A model generated the notes under the pieces. It worked only from the letters and a program-made list of their open reading frames with translations. It did not search any database and was not told the DNA's origin. Of a stretch of 64,000 bases of DNA, positions 26,199-35,656 are shown in pieces. Position 1 is the stretch's first letter; each line of letters opens with the position of its first letter. The stretch comes from Nonomuraea aurantiaca (GTDB taxonomy: Bacteria; Actinomycetota; Actinomycetes; Streptosporangiales; Streptosporangiaceae), in assembly GCF_020215705.1 (NCBI RefSeq), contig NZ_JAIWNB010000016.1, positions 124,001 through 188,000 on the forward strand, written 5' to 3'. A program made the position numbers and the translations under genes.

Positions 26199-27377
26199 AT
26201 GACCGGCGACGTTCCGCACATCGACCTCACCGACCCCGACGTGCACCGCGACCCCTTCACCGCCTACGGCCGCGCCCGCGAGATCTCCCCCATCGCCCGC
26301 GTAGGCGCCCCCGGCTTCGGCCCCATGTGGGTCGTGACCCGCCACGCCGACATCAGGACCATGCTCGGCGACCCCCGATTCGAGATCAGCAGCGACAGCT
26401 TCATGCGGCCCGACGTCCCCGAGGACTACTGCCCCTACATGCGCACCATGTCGGAGATGAACGGCACCGAGCACCTGCGGCTACGCAGGCTGGCCGCCCC
26501 CGCCTTCACCGCCCGCCGCGCCGCCGACTTCGCCCCGCGCATCGCGCCCATCGTCGAGGCCCTCCTCGACGACCTGCCCGGCCACGGCCCCGTCGATCTG
26601 ATGACCCATTTCGCCCGGCCGCTGCCCATGGACGTGATCTGCGAGCTCGTCGGCATCCCCGCGCCCGACCGCCCTCGCTGGCGCGAGTACGGCGCCACCG
26701 TCGTCACCGCCGCCGGCCCCGCCTTCGCCGCCGCCATACCCGCGATCATCGACGGCGCCAAGGCGGCCGTCGCCCGCCGCAGGGCAGAGCCCGCCGACGA
26801 CCTGATCTCCGACCTCATCGAGGCCCAGGCGGAAGACGGCGACCGGCTCAGCGACACCGAGCTCGTCACCCTCATCTGGCATCTCGTCCTCGCCGGCCAG
26901 ACTCCCACCAACCTCATCGCCAACGCCGTCGAGGCCCTGCTCACCCACCCCGAGCAGCTCGCCGCGCTCCGCGCCGACCCCGGCCTCATGCCCGGCGCCG
27001 TCGAAGAGCTCATCCGCTGGTGCGGCCCCACCCTGCTGACGATCCCCCGCCACGCCCGCGAAGACGCCGTACTGTGCGGCATCCCCATCGCCAAGGGAGA
27101 CGCGGTCACCGCCTCCATCGCCGCCGCCCACCGCGACCCCCGCGCCTACGCCGGCCCGGACCGCCTCGACATCACCCGGCCCGCCGGACAACCCGGGCAT
27201 CTCGGCTTCGCCCATGGCCCGCACTTCTGCGTCGGCGCCGCCCTCGCCCGCGTACAGACCGAAGTCGCCCTCGCCACCCTGCTGCGCCGCCACCCCGGCC
27301 TCGCGCTCGCCGAGCCCGCGCAGCGCGCCCCCGACCCCGGCACCTGGCGCCTGGCCGCCCTCACCGTGACCCTCTGA
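26199..27377 (+). CDS. Cytochrome P450
   Basis: This 392-aa soluble bacterial P450 has a heme-ligand loop FAHGPHFCVGAALAR with the cysteine near residue 347, the K-helix ExxR in EELIR near 268, and a C-helix HLRLRRLAAPAF motif. The I-helix reads LAGQTPTN around residue 230, where most P450s have AGxET or AGxDT, so the conserved acid is missing. The ATG at 26199 is preceded by GGAGG. The gene stands alone under a palindromic operator and its 3' end overlaps the convergent kinase gene by 17 bases. The plus strand here is unusually C-rich. The substrate is unknown. Confidence 0.93.
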   Translation: MTGDVPHIDLTDPDVHRDPFTAYGRAREISPIARVGAPGFGPMWVVTRHADIRTMLGDPRFEISSDSFMRPDVPEDYCPYMRTMSEMNGTEHLRLRRLAAPAFTARRAADFAPRIAPIVEALLDDLPGHGPVDLMTHFARPLPMDVICELVGIPAPDRPRWREYGATVVTAAGPAFAAAIPAIIDGAKAAVARRRAEPADDLISDLIEAQAEDGDRLSDTELVTLIWHLVLAGQTPTNLIANAVEALLTHPEQLAALRADPGLMPGAVEELIRWCGPTLLTIPRHAREDAVLCGIPIAKGDAVTASIAAAHRDPRAYAGPDRLDITRPAGQPGHLGFAHGPHFCVGAALARVQTEVALATLLRRHPGLALAEPAQRAPDPGTWRLAALTVTL

Positions 27378-28365
27378 TCTCACCCTCGACGAAAGCCAGC
27401 GCCTGCTGCAGGTTGTGTTCGGCGATTCCCCGCATGAACTCGCGCCCCGGGAAATCACCCTCGATCAACCGCAACGGCCCCGCCACCAGCGACAGCCGCA
27501 TCGCCAGCGTGTAGAACGACAACCGCCGCTCATCCAGCCCGTCCCAGCGCAGCGGCTGGTAATGCTCGTGGAAGCGCAGGCGCAGGAACGCGTGCTCCCA
27601 CTCGACGTCGAAGTACATCAGCCCCTCGATGTCGATCAGCATCGGGCGCCCGGCGCCGTCCACCAGCACGTGGTCCGGCCCCAGCTCCCCATGGACCAGC
27701 GCGTGCGCCGACCGCGGCCGCACGCCCGCCGCCAGCTCCCGGACCACGCCCTCCAGCCGATCGCGAGCCGCCGCGAGCCGCCCGTCCCGCGCGGCCCCCT
27801 CCTCGAGGTCGACGAGCGCCCGCTCGAAGACCAGCTGCTCACACGACCGGCCCGCGGCAACCCCGCCACGGTCGACCCAGGCCACCTTGCCGAAGCCCGG
27901 CCCCACCTGGCCTCGCATCACCTCGAGCGCCTCGGCCAGCCGCGCGAGGACCGGAGCCGCCGCCTCCGGGTCACGCTGGAGAAGCGTCTCCAACGTCCCG
28001 CCCGGCACGTCCTCGACCACCGCGATGTCGGCCGGATAGAGCTCCCTGCTCCGGTCGGCCAGATAGACCCGCGGCACCCGCACCCCGGCGCCGTCCAGCC
28101 GCCGATGAGCGGCCTCGAACAACTCCAGACCCGAAGCGGGCGAGAACGGATCCGCGTGATCGTCGACCTGAAGGCCGGGCCAGTAGTTCTCGGCCGCGTC
28201 CCAGATATAGGCGATGGCGGTGAAACCGTCGTCGAGGAGGAGCCGGTACACGCCCTTCTTACTGCCACCTCGAAGGCGCGTGACGTCGGCCAGCCGGCGC
28301 TCGGCCCCCAGGGCCGCCCGCACCACACCCGTCAGCTGCTCGCGCACGGCGAACCTGCGTTCCAT
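27361..28365 (-). CDS. APH-like phosphotransferase
   Basis: A 334-aa aminoglycoside-phosphotransferase-fold kinase. The catalytic loop is HALVHGELGPDHVLVD (HGE in place of the usual HGD) and the metal site is MLIDIEGLMYFD, both in the C-terminal third. A GGSKKGVYRLLLDDG nucleotide loop lies near the N-terminus. The family phosphorylates small hydroxylated substrates such as aminoglycosides, choline or homoserine. Nothing here identifies the substrate, so an antibiotic-resistance role should not be assumed despite the nearby Otr(A)-like gene. I chose the ATG at 28365, which has GGGGGAG upstream; an open frame continues further but without family similarity. Confidence 0.82.
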   Translation of the reverse strand: MERRFAVREQLTGVVRAALGAERRLADVTRLRGGSKKGVYRLLLDDGFTAIAYIWDAAENYWPGLQVDDHADPFSPASGLELFEAAHRRLDGAGVRVPRVYLADRSRELYPADIAVVEDVPGGTLETLLQRDPEAAAPVLARLAEALEVMRGQVGPGFGKVAWVDRGGVAAGRSCEQLVFERALVDLEEGAARDGRLAAARDRLEGVVRELAAGVRPRSAHALVHGELGPDHVLVDGAGRPMLIDIEGLMYFDVEWEHAFLRLRFHEHYQPLRWDGLDERRLSFYTLAMRLSLVAGPLRLIEGDFPGREFMRGIAEHNLQQALAFVEGEIRGSR

Positions 28366-28525
28366 GGCTCCCCCAAGGCTCGATCGGCGACTGTCAGGGG
28401 TGGGACGATAACACGGCGTTGATCCCGCTCGGCCTGCTTCACCCCACCAGACGATCGCCACCGTCCACACGCAGGATTGATACGGTTTGACCAAGTAATC
28501 GAAATCTTGACCGGATGGGGTAGCG

Positions 28526-29008
28526 GTGGAGATCGAGCAGACGGCGTTGCCAGGGATCGGGCTGCGGCACGAGTTCACCACGCGGTCCGGGCGGCGGATC
28601 GGCATCGTCTCGCACCGCACCGGCCGCCGGGACCTGGTGATCTACGATCCGGCCGACCCCGATCGCGCGTGCGAGACCGTCAAGCTGAACGACGAGGAAG
28701 CCGACGCGCTGGCCGAGCTGCTGGGCGCGCCGCGCGTGATCCAGCGCCTCAACGACCTGCACCGCGAGGTCGAGGGACTGGTCAGCGAGAAGCTGCCGAT
28801 CGGCGAGGACTCGCCGTACGCGGGCCGGCCGATGGGAGACGCGCGGGTGCGCACCCGTACGGGCGCCTCCATCGTGGCGGCGGTACGCGCCGGCCAGGTC
28901 CTGGTCAGCCCGGGCCCGGACTTCGTCCTGGCGGCGGGCGACATCGTCGTCGTGGTGGGCAGCGCTGACAGCACCGCCGCGGTGGCCGACATCATCACCA
29001 ACGGGTAG
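28526..29008 (+). CDS. khtT: K+/H+ antiporter regulatory subunit, KhtT-like
   Basis: This 160-aa cytoplasmic protein has an N-terminal domain of about 80 residues (LPGIGLRHEFTTRSGRRIGI) and a C-terminal RCK_C/TrkA-C domain (ARVRTRTGASIVAAVRAG, then AAGDIVVVVGS). This matches regulators of the KhtTU and related CPA2 antiporters, which sense nucleotides or pH. It begins with GTG at 28526 and the antiporter gene follows eight bases after its stop, so the two subunits are co-expressed. Confidence 0.9.
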   Translation: MEIEQTALPGIGLRHEFTTRSGRRIGIVSHRTGRRDLVIYDPADPDRACETVKLNDEEADALAELLGAPRVIQRLNDLHREVEGLVSEKLPIGEDSPYAGRPMGDARVRTRTGASIVAAVRAGQVLVSPGPDFVLAAGDIVVVVGSADSTAAVADIITNG

Positions 29009-29016
29009 GGCCGCGA

Positions 29017-30177
29017 GTGCATCACACGGCGATTCTGTTTCTGGAGTTCGGTGCGGTTCTGCTGGGGCTGGGCATCTTGGGAGCGCTGGCCCTGCGCGTC
29101 GGCATCTCCCCGATCCCTCTCTATCTGATCGCCGGACTGGCGTTCGGCACCGGCGGCATCCTGCCGCTGGCCACCAGTGAGGAGTTCATCTCGGTCGGCG
29201 CCGAGCTCGGCGTCATCCTGTTGCTGCTCACCCTCGGCCTGGAGTACAACGCCGACGAGCTGGTGACCAGCTTGAAGGGCAACGCCCGGGCCGGGCTCGT
29301 GGATCTGGTGCTCAACGCGGCACCGGGTGCGATCTGCGCCTTACTTCTGGGCTGGGGCCCGGTGGCGGCGGTGGCGATGGCCGGGGTCACCTATGCCACC
29401 TCCTCCGGCATCACCGCGAAGGTGCTGTCGGACCTGGGCTGGATCGGCAACCGCGAGACGCCGGTGGTGCTGTCGCTCCTGGTCTTCGAGGACCTCACGA
29501 TGGCCGTCTACCTGCCCGTGCTGACCGCCCTGCTGGCCGGGTTGAGCCTGGTGGGCGGCGCGGTCACCGTGGCCATCGCGCTGGGCACGGTCAGCGTGGT
29601 GCTCCTGGTCGCGCTGCGCTACGGCCGCTTCATCGAGGCGTTCGTGCGCAGCCCCAACTCCGAGGTGCTGCTGCTGAAGGTGGTCGGTCTGGCGTTGCTG
29701 GTGGCCGGCGTGGCCCAGCAGCTCCAGGTGTCGGCCGCGGTCGGCGCGTTCCTGGTCGGCATCGCGCTGTCCGGGGAGCTGGCGGAGGACGCCCAGGCGC
29801 TGCTGGCCCCGCTGCGGGACCTGTTCGCGGCCGTCTTCTTCGTCTTCTTCGGCCTGCAGACCGACCCGACGAAGATCGGCCCGGTGGCCGGGCTGGCCGT
29901 GTTGCTGGCCGTGGTCAGCATGGTCACCAAGTTGCTCACCGGCTTCTACGCCGCCCGCCGGGCCGGTATCGGCAAGGCCGGACGGGCCCGAGCGGGGATC
30001 GCGCTGATCCCTCGCGGTGAGTTCAACATCGTGATCGCCGGGCTGGCGGTGACCGCCGGCGCCCACCCCGATCTCGGGCCGCTGGCCGCGGCATATGTGC
30101 TGATCCTTGCCGCGTTCGGGCCGCTGGCGGCGCGGCTGGTGCAGCCGTGGATCACCGCCATTGCCAAGCGTGCGTGA
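29017..30177 (+). CDS. khtU: K+/H+ antiporter membrane subunit, KhtU-like (CPA2)
   Basis: A 386-aa integral membrane protein of the monovalent cation:proton antiporter-2 family. About 12 hydrophobic helices are visible, with the typical LLLLTLGLEYNADEL and VVLSLLVFEDLTMAVYLPV segments; the latter carries the conserved acidic pair region. It would exchange K+ or Na+ for H+ under control of the KhtT-like partner encoded just upstream. It starts at GTG 29017. Confidence 0.92.
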   Translation: MHHTAILFLEFGAVLLGLGILGALALRVGISPIPLYLIAGLAFGTGGILPLATSEEFISVGAELGVILLLLTLGLEYNADELVTSLKGNARAGLVDLVLNAAPGAICALLLGWGPVAAVAMAGVTYATSSGITAKVLSDLGWIGNRETPVVLSLLVFEDLTMAVYLPVLTALLAGLSLVGGAVTVAIALGTVSVVLLVALRYGRFIEAFVRSPNSEVLLLKVVGLALLVAGVAQQLQVSAAVGAFLVGIALSGELAEDAQALLAPLRDLFAAVFFVFFGLQTDPTKIGPVAGLAVLLAVVSMVTKLLTGFYAARRAGIGKAGRARAGIALIPRGEFNIVIAGLAVTAGAHPDLGPLAAAYVLILAAFGPLAARLVQPWITAIAKRA

Positions 30178-30395
30178 GCTGAGGACCAGGCGCGCCGCCG
30201 CCTTTACAAAGTAGACTCCTACCCGCGCGCCCCCGCAGGCGCCGCCGGATCGGAATAGACGGCCGATGTGCGACTGTTGGTATCCCGGTGGCGCAAAAGC
30301 CACAAAGGCGGCGGACGCAGCGTGTGCCCTTCAGAGCCCCTTCAGGGGCAGCAGGATGCGGCAGGGTCGGCTCCGCCCGACTTGAGGAGCAGTAT

Positions 30396-33300
30396 TTGCG
30401 CCCATACGCAGCCGATCTCCTACATATCGAGCATATCGAAGACATTAACCGTTTCGAGCCGTTAAGAATTGCTTCACGGGCCGTTTATCCCGCGGGCCCG
30501 CTGGCGTCGGCACCCCGTACCCTGCTCGACATCCTCGACGAGACCGCGCGCCTCCACCCGGACGAACCCGCGCTCGACGACGGGACCACCCGATTCGGCT
30601 ACCGGCGGCTGCGCGCCGAGGTGGCGCGGGTGGCGGATGCGCTCACGGCGGCCGGGGTCGGCCGCGGCGACCGGGTGGGCGTGCGCGTGCCGTCCGGCAC
30701 CGTCGAGCTGTACGTCACGATCCTCGCCGTGCTCGCGGCCGGCGCCGCGTACGTCCCCGTCGACGCCGACGACCCCGAGGAGCGCGCCGAGCTGGTCTTC
30801 ACCGAGGCCGCCGTCTCCGCGATCGTGACCGGCCGAGCGAGCGACGACCCGGCCGACGAGCTGATCGGCGGAACGGGTGACGGCCCGGCCGACGACGCGG
30901 CGGACGAGCTGACCGGCAGACTGGTCATCCGGACCATGACGCCCGAGTCGCCGGCCGCCCACGACGGCCACGCGCCGCGGCAGCCCGAGCCGGACGACGA
31001 CGCCTGGATCATCTTCACCTCCGGCTCCACCGGCAAGCCCAAGGGCGTCGCCGTGACGCACCGCTCCGCCGCCGCGTTCGTCGACGCCGAGGCCAGCCTG
31101 TTCCTCCAGGACCGCCCGCTGGGCCCCGGCGACCGGGTCCTCGCGGGCCTGTCGGTCGCCTTCGACGCCTCCTGCGAGGAGATGTGGCTGGCCTGGCGGA
31201 ACGGCGCCTGCCTGGTGCCCGCCCCCCGGTCGCTGGTGCGTACCGGCATGGATCTGGGACCCTGGCTCGCCGCGCAGGGCATCACGGCCGTCTCGACGGT
31301 GCCGACCCTGGCCGCGCTCTGGCCGGTCGAGTCGCTCGACGGCATCCGGCTGCTGATCTTCGGTGGCGAGGCGTGCCCGCCCGAGCTGGTGGAGCGGCTG
31401 GCCGTACCGGAACGAGAGGTCTGGAACACCTACGGCCCCACCGAGGCGACGGTCGTGGCGTGCGCGGCGCGGCTCACCGGCGCGGAGGCCGTACGCATCG
31501 GGCTGCCCCTCGACGGCTGGGATCTGGCCGTGGTCGGCGAGTCCGGCGACCCGGTGGCCATGGGCGAGACCGGAGAGCTGATCATCGGCGGCGTGGGCCT
31601 GGCCCGCTACCTGGATCCGGTGAAGGACGCCGAGAAGTACACGCCGCTGCCGTCACTCGGCTGGGAACGCGCCTACCGCAGCGGCGACCTCGTACGCGCC
31701 GAGCCGGAAGGGCTCTACTTCCTCGGCCGGGCCGATGACCAGGTGAAGCTGGGCGGCCGGCGGATCGAGCTCGGCGAGGTGGACGCCGCGCTGCAGGCGC
31801 TGCCGGGCGTCACGGGCGCGGCCGCCGCGGTGCGGACCGCCGGTGGCGGCCACCAGCTGCTGGTCGGCTACCTCGTGGCGGGCGACGGGTTCGACCTCGC
31901 GGAGGCCCGCGAGCTGCTGGCCGAATCGCTGCCCGCCGCCCTGGTCCCCCGCCTGGCGATGGTCGACGCGCTCCCCACGCGTACCTCGGGCAAGATCGAC
32001 CGCGACGCGCTGCCCTGGCCGCTGACCGAGCCGGGCACCTCGGCCGCCGCACCCGGCGAGCTGAGCCCGGTCGAGTCCTGGCTGGCCGAGCGGTGGAGCG
32101 ACGTCCTCGGCGTCGCGCCGGGCGGGCCGGAGGCCGACTTCTTCACCGACGGCGGCACCAGCCTGGCCGCGGCCCGGCTGGTGTCGGTCCTGCGGGCCGA
32201 CTACCCCGACGTGGCCGTGGGCGACGTCTACGCGCACCCGACGCTGGCCGGGCTGGCCGAGCTGCTGTCCACGCGTGGCCCGGCCAAGTCGGCGCGCCGG
32301 GCGGTGGCCCCGATGCCCGTACGGGCCTCGGCGGCGCAGGCCGCGCTGATGGTGCCGCTGCTCACGGCGGGCGCCATGCGCTGGATCGTGCTGCTGGCGA
32401 CACTCGGCAACCTGCTCGCGCCGCCCTGGGCTCCTGCCCTGTCCTGGTGGTGGGTGGCGCTGGGCTGGCTGGTGTTCGTCACGCCGCCGGGACGGATGGG
32501 CCTGGCCGCGGGGTCGGCCCGGCTGCTGCTGCGCCGCGTACGGCCCGGCCGCCATCCGCGCGGCGGCGGCGTGCACCTGCGGCTGTGGTTCGCCGAACAG
32601 CTGGCCGCCAGGCTCGGTGTCCCCGACCTGGCCAGCGCGCCCTGGATGGGCCTGTACGCCCGGATGCTCGGCGCCCAGGTGGGCCCCGACGCCGACCTGC
32701 ACTCCGCTCCCCCGGTGACCGGGCTGCTCCGGCTCGGCGGCGGCGCCTCCGTCGAGCCGGAGGTCGATCTCAGCGGCTACTGGTACGACGGCGACGTGCT
32801 GCGCGTCGGCGAGATCCGGATCGGCGCGGGCGCCACGGTCGGCTCCCGCTCGACGCTGCTGCCCGGCACCAAGGTCGGAAAGAACGCCCAGATCGCCCCG
32901 GGCTCGGCGGTCGCGGGCAGCGTACCGGCCGGGCAGCGCTGGGCCGGTGCCCCGGCTTCCCGGCAGGGCAAGTCGCGCAGGTCGCGGCCGGCCGACCGGG
33001 CCGCCCGCTCCCGGCGCTGGGTGCTGGTCTACGGCCTGTCGGCCGTCGTGCTCAGCCTGTTCCCCGCGGTCGCCGTCGTGTCCGGCCTGGCGGTCCTGGC
33101 CCGCTACGCCGGGGACGCACGCACCCTCGGCGCGGCGCTCACCGGCGCGCTGATCGGCGTGCCCCTCGCGACGGTCGTCGGCATGGCGGTGTTCGCGCTG
33201 GTCACGCTGGTGAGCGTGCGGCTGCTCGGCATCCGCCTGCGCCCCGGCCACCATCCGGTGCACAGCCGCCAGGCGTGGCAGGCGTGGGCGACGGGCCGGC

Positions 33301-34394
33301 TGATGTCCGCGGCCCGGGTCTGGCTGTTCCCGCTGTACGCGAGCGTGCTGACGCCGGCCTGGCTGCGCGCGCTCGGCATGAAGGTGGGCCGTGGCGTGGA
33401 GCTGTCGACCGTGCTCGCGCTGCCCACCATGACCTCCGTCGGCGACGGCGCCTTCCTGGCCGACGACACGATGGTGGCCCCGTACGAGCTCGACGGCGGC
33501 TGGATGCACATCGCGACGGCGCGCATCGGCAAGCGGGCCTTCCTCGGCAACTCGGGGATGACCGCGCCGGGCCGCAAGGTGCCCAAGGACGGCCTGGTGG
33601 GCGTGCTGTCGGCGACGCCGAAGAAGGCCAAGTCCGGCTCGTCGTACCTGGGCATGCCGCCCGTCGAGCTGCGCCGTACCACCGAGGAGGGCGACCGGAG
33701 CCGCACCTACGACCCGCCCGCGCGGCTGAAGGTGGCCCGCGCGCTGGTCGAGCTCTGCCGCGTGGTGCCCGCGATGGGCACGGTGGCGCTGGCCGTACTG
33801 ACCGCCGGGGCGGTGGAGTGGCTCGCGGCGTCGTACGGCTTCGCGGTGGCCGCGCTGCTCGGCGGCGTGCTGTTCCTCGCGGCCGGGGTGGTCGCGGCGG
33901 CCGTGGCGACCGCCGCCAAGTGGGCGCTGGTGGGCAGGATCGCGGCGGGCAACCGGCCGCTGTGGAGCTCGTTCGTCTGGCGCAACGAGCTGGCGGACAA
34001 CTTCGTGGAGGTGCTGGCGGCGCCCTGGTTCGCCGAACCGTGGCTGGGAACCGCACCCCTGAACGTGTGGCTGCGCTCACTCGGGGCAAGCATCGGGCAT
34101 GGGGTCACCCTTCACACCTACTGGCTGCCCGAGGCGGACCTGGTGAGCGTCGGCGACGGCGCCAGCGTCAACCGTGGCTGCGTGCTGCAGACGCACCTGT
34201 TCCACGACCGGGTCATGAGCATGGACACCGTCACGCTGGACGGGGGCGCGACGCTCGGCCCGCACGGCGTGATCCTGCCCGCCGCGCGGGTGGGCGCCGA
34301 CGCCACGATCGGCCCCGCCTCGCTGGTCATGCGCGGCGAGGGCGTTCCCGACGGCTCCCGATGGTTCGGCAATCCCATCGCGGCCTGGCGATGA
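30396..34394 (+). CDS. Pls-type non-ribosomal poly(amino acid) synthetase
   Basis: This 1332-aa single-module NRPS has the architecture of epsilon-poly-L-lysine synthetase. The adenylation domain is at about 30-540 (A3 IIFTSGSTGKPKGVAVTH, A4 FDASCEEMW, A10 TSGKIDRDALP) and the carrier domain at about 555-630 (DFFTDGGTSL with the phosphopantetheine serine). A membrane-bound C-terminal half follows, in which several transmembrane segments alternate with three acyltransferase-like left-handed beta-helix domains (for example IGAGATVGSRSTLLPGTKVG). There is no thioesterase or condensation domain, as expected for Pls. Such enzymes link amino acids through side-chain amide bonds into a cationic homopolymer. 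The TTG at 30396 has GAGGAG six bases upstream and gives a length close to characterised Pls; an in-frame GTG at 30288 is the alternative. The stop overlaps the M1 peptidase start. Confidence 0.92.
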   Translation: MRPYAADLLHIEHIEDINRFEPLRIASRAVYPAGPLASAPRTLLDILDETARLHPDEPALDDGTTRFGYRRLRAEVARVADALTAAGVGRGDRVGVRVPSGTVELYVTILAVLAAGAAYVPVDADDPEERAELVFTEAAVSAIVTGRASDDPADELIGGTGDGPADDAADELTGRLVIRTMTPESPAAHDGHAPRQPEPDDDAWIIFTSGSTGKPKGVAVTHRSAAAFVDAEASLFLQDRPLGPGDRVLAGLSVAFDASCEEMWLAWRNGACLVPAPRSLVRTGMDLGPWLAAQGITAVSTVPTLAALWPVESLDGIRLLIFGGEACPPELVERLAVPEREVWNTYGPTEATVVACAARLTGAEAVRIGLPLDGWDLAVVGESGDPVAMGETGELIIGGVGLARYLDPVKDAEKYTPLPSLGWERAYRSGDLVRAEPEGLYFLGRADDQVKLGGRRIELGEVDAALQALPGVTGAAAAVRTAGGGHQLLVGYLVAGDGFDLAEARELLAESLPAALVPRLAMVDALPTRTSGKIDRDALPWPLTEPGTSAAAPGELSPVESWLAERWSDVLGVAPGGPEADFFTDGGTSLAAARLVSVLRADYPDVAVGDVYAHPTLAGLAELLSTRGPAKSARRAVAPMPVRASAAQAALMVPLLTAGAMRWIVLLATLGNLLAPPWAPALSWWWVALGWLVFVTPPGRMGLAAGSARLLLRRVRPGRHPRGGGVHLRLWFAEQLAARLGVPDLASAPWMGLYARMLGAQVGPDADLHSAPPVTGLLRLGGGASVEPEVDLSGYWYDGDVLRVGEIRIGAGATVGSRSTLLPGTKVGKNAQIAPGSAVAGSVPAGQRWAGAPASRQGKSRRSRPADRAARSRRWVLVYGLSAVVLSLFPAVAVVSGLAVLARYAGDARTLGAALTGALIGVPLATVVGMAVFALVTLVSVRLLGIRLRPGHHPVHSRQAWQAWATGRLMSAARVWLFPLYASVLTPAWLRALGMKVGRGVELSTVLALPTMTSVGDGAFLADDTMVAPYELDGGWMHIATARIGKRAFLGNSGMTAPGRKVPKDGLVGVLSATPKKAKSGSSYLGMPPVELRRTTEEGDRSRTYDPPARLKVARALVELCRVVPAMGTVALAVLTAGAVEWLAASYGFAVAALLGGVLFLAAGVVAAAVATAAKWALVGRIAAGNRPLWSSFVWRNELADNFVEVLAAPWFAEPWLGTAPLNVWLRSLGASIGHGVTLHTYWLPEADLVSVGDGASVNRGCVLQTHLFHDRVMSMDTVTLDGGATLGPHGVILPAARVGADATIGPASLVMRGEGVPDGSRWFGNPIAAWR

Positions 34395-35653
34395 CGTCGT
34401 ACTTTCCCTCGCACGGCGATCTCAGGTACGGGGTCGCGCACTACGAACTGGCGCTGAAGTACCGCGTGTCGACCAACTGGCTGGACGGCACGGCCCGGCT
34501 GTCGGTGGTCGCGCACGAGCCGCTCGACGGCCTGGAGCTGGACTTCGGCCAGTTCCGCGTGGTCGGCGTCACCGTCGGCGGCGTCAGCGCCCGCTACACG
34601 CATCGCGACGGCAAGCTGCGCGTCGGCCTGCCGTCAACGCTGCTCGCCGAGGACACCGCCATGGTGGAGGTCCGTTACACGGGCAGTCCCCGGCCGGTAC
34701 GGAGCCCGTGGGGCGGCCTGGGCTGGGAGGAGCTGAGCGACGGCGCGCTGGTGGCCAGTCAGCCCATCGGCGCGCCCTCCTGGTTCCCGTGCAACGACCG
34801 GCCCGACGACAAGGCGTCCTACCGGATCACGGTCACCACCGCCTCGCCGTACCAGGTGGTCGCCAACGGCGTGCTCGCCGGCAAGTCCCGGTCGGCGGGC
34901 ACCACGACCTGGGTGTACGAGCAGGCCGAGCCCATGGCGAGCTACCTGGCCAGCGTGCAGGTCGGGCGCTACCAGTTCACGGACGTGGGCCGCACGCGCC
35001 TGGCCCACCCGCCCCGGCTCGGCACGCGCGCCCGCCACGACTTCGGCCGTCAGGACCAGATGATGGCGCTGTTCACCGACCGGTTCGGCCCGTACCCGTT
35101 CGCCACCTGCACCGTCGTGGTGGCTGACGACGACCTCGACATCCCGGTCGAGGCCCAGGGCATGGCGATCTTCGGGCGCAACCACGTCGACGGCCGGCGC
35201 GGGCACGAGCGGCTGGTCGCGCACGAACTGGCGCACCAGTGGTTCGGCAACAGCCTGACCGTGGCCTGCTGGAACGACATCTGGCTGCAGGAAGGCTTCG
35301 CCACCTACGCCGAGTGGCTGTGGTCGGAGGCGTCCGGCGGGCAGCCGGCCGAGGAGCTGGCCGCCCGCTGGCGGCGCCGCCTGGAGGTGCTCCCCCAGGA
35401 CTTCGTGCTGGCCGACCCGGGACCGGCGCTGCTGTTCGACGACCGCGTCTACAAGCGCGGGGCCCTCACCCTGCACGCGCTGCGGCGGACGCTGGGCGAC
35501 CAGGCGTTCTTCTGGCACCTGCGGGACTGGACCACCGCTCACCGGCACGGGAACGTCAGCACCGAGGCGTTCATCGCGCACATGCGGCGGCACACCGCCC
35601 TGCCTGTCGGGCCGCTGTTGTCGTCGTGGCTGTACGACAAACAGCTGCCGTGA
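34391..35653 (+). CDS. M1-family zinc aminopeptidase, Pls partner
   Basis: This 420-aa metallopeptidase carries the M1 zinc site HELAHQW (near residue 276), with the third ligand Glu in LQEGFATYAEW 18 residues on. The substrate motif expected before it appears as the variant EAQGMAIFG rather than GAMEN. There is no signal peptide. The ATG overlaps the synthetase stop (ATGA at 34391-34394), so the two proteins are translationally coupled. Family knowledge links aminopeptidase-type degrading enzymes to epsilon-polylysine producers, where they hydrolyse and limit the polymer; that role is the natural inference here. Confidence 0.9.
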   Translation: MTSYFPSHGDLRYGVAHYELALKYRVSTNWLDGTARLSVVAHEPLDGLELDFGQFRVVGVTVGGVSARYTHRDGKLRVGLPSTLLAEDTAMVEVRYTGSPRPVRSPWGGLGWEELSDGALVASQPIGAPSWFPCNDRPDDKASYRITVTTASPYQVVANGVLAGKSRSAGTTTWVYEQAEPMASYLASVQVGRYQFTDVGRTRLAHPPRLGTRARHDFGRQDQMMALFTDRFGPYPFATCTVVVADDDLDIPVEAQGMAIFGRNHVDGRRGHERLVAHELAHQWFGNSLTVACWNDIWLQEGFATYAEWLWSEASGGQPAEELAARWRRRLEVLPQDFVLADPGPALLFDDRVYKRGALTLHALRRTLGDQAFFWHLRDWTTAHRHGNVSTEAFIAHMRRHTALPVGPLLSSWLYDKQLP

Positions 35654-35656
35654 CGC

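Noticed and set aside
23968..28365. Antibiotic-resistance island (Otr(A)-like, P450, APH-like kinase)
   Set aside because: The three genes are not co-oriented, no biosynthetic genes or mobile elements flank them, and the kinase substrate cannot be inferred.
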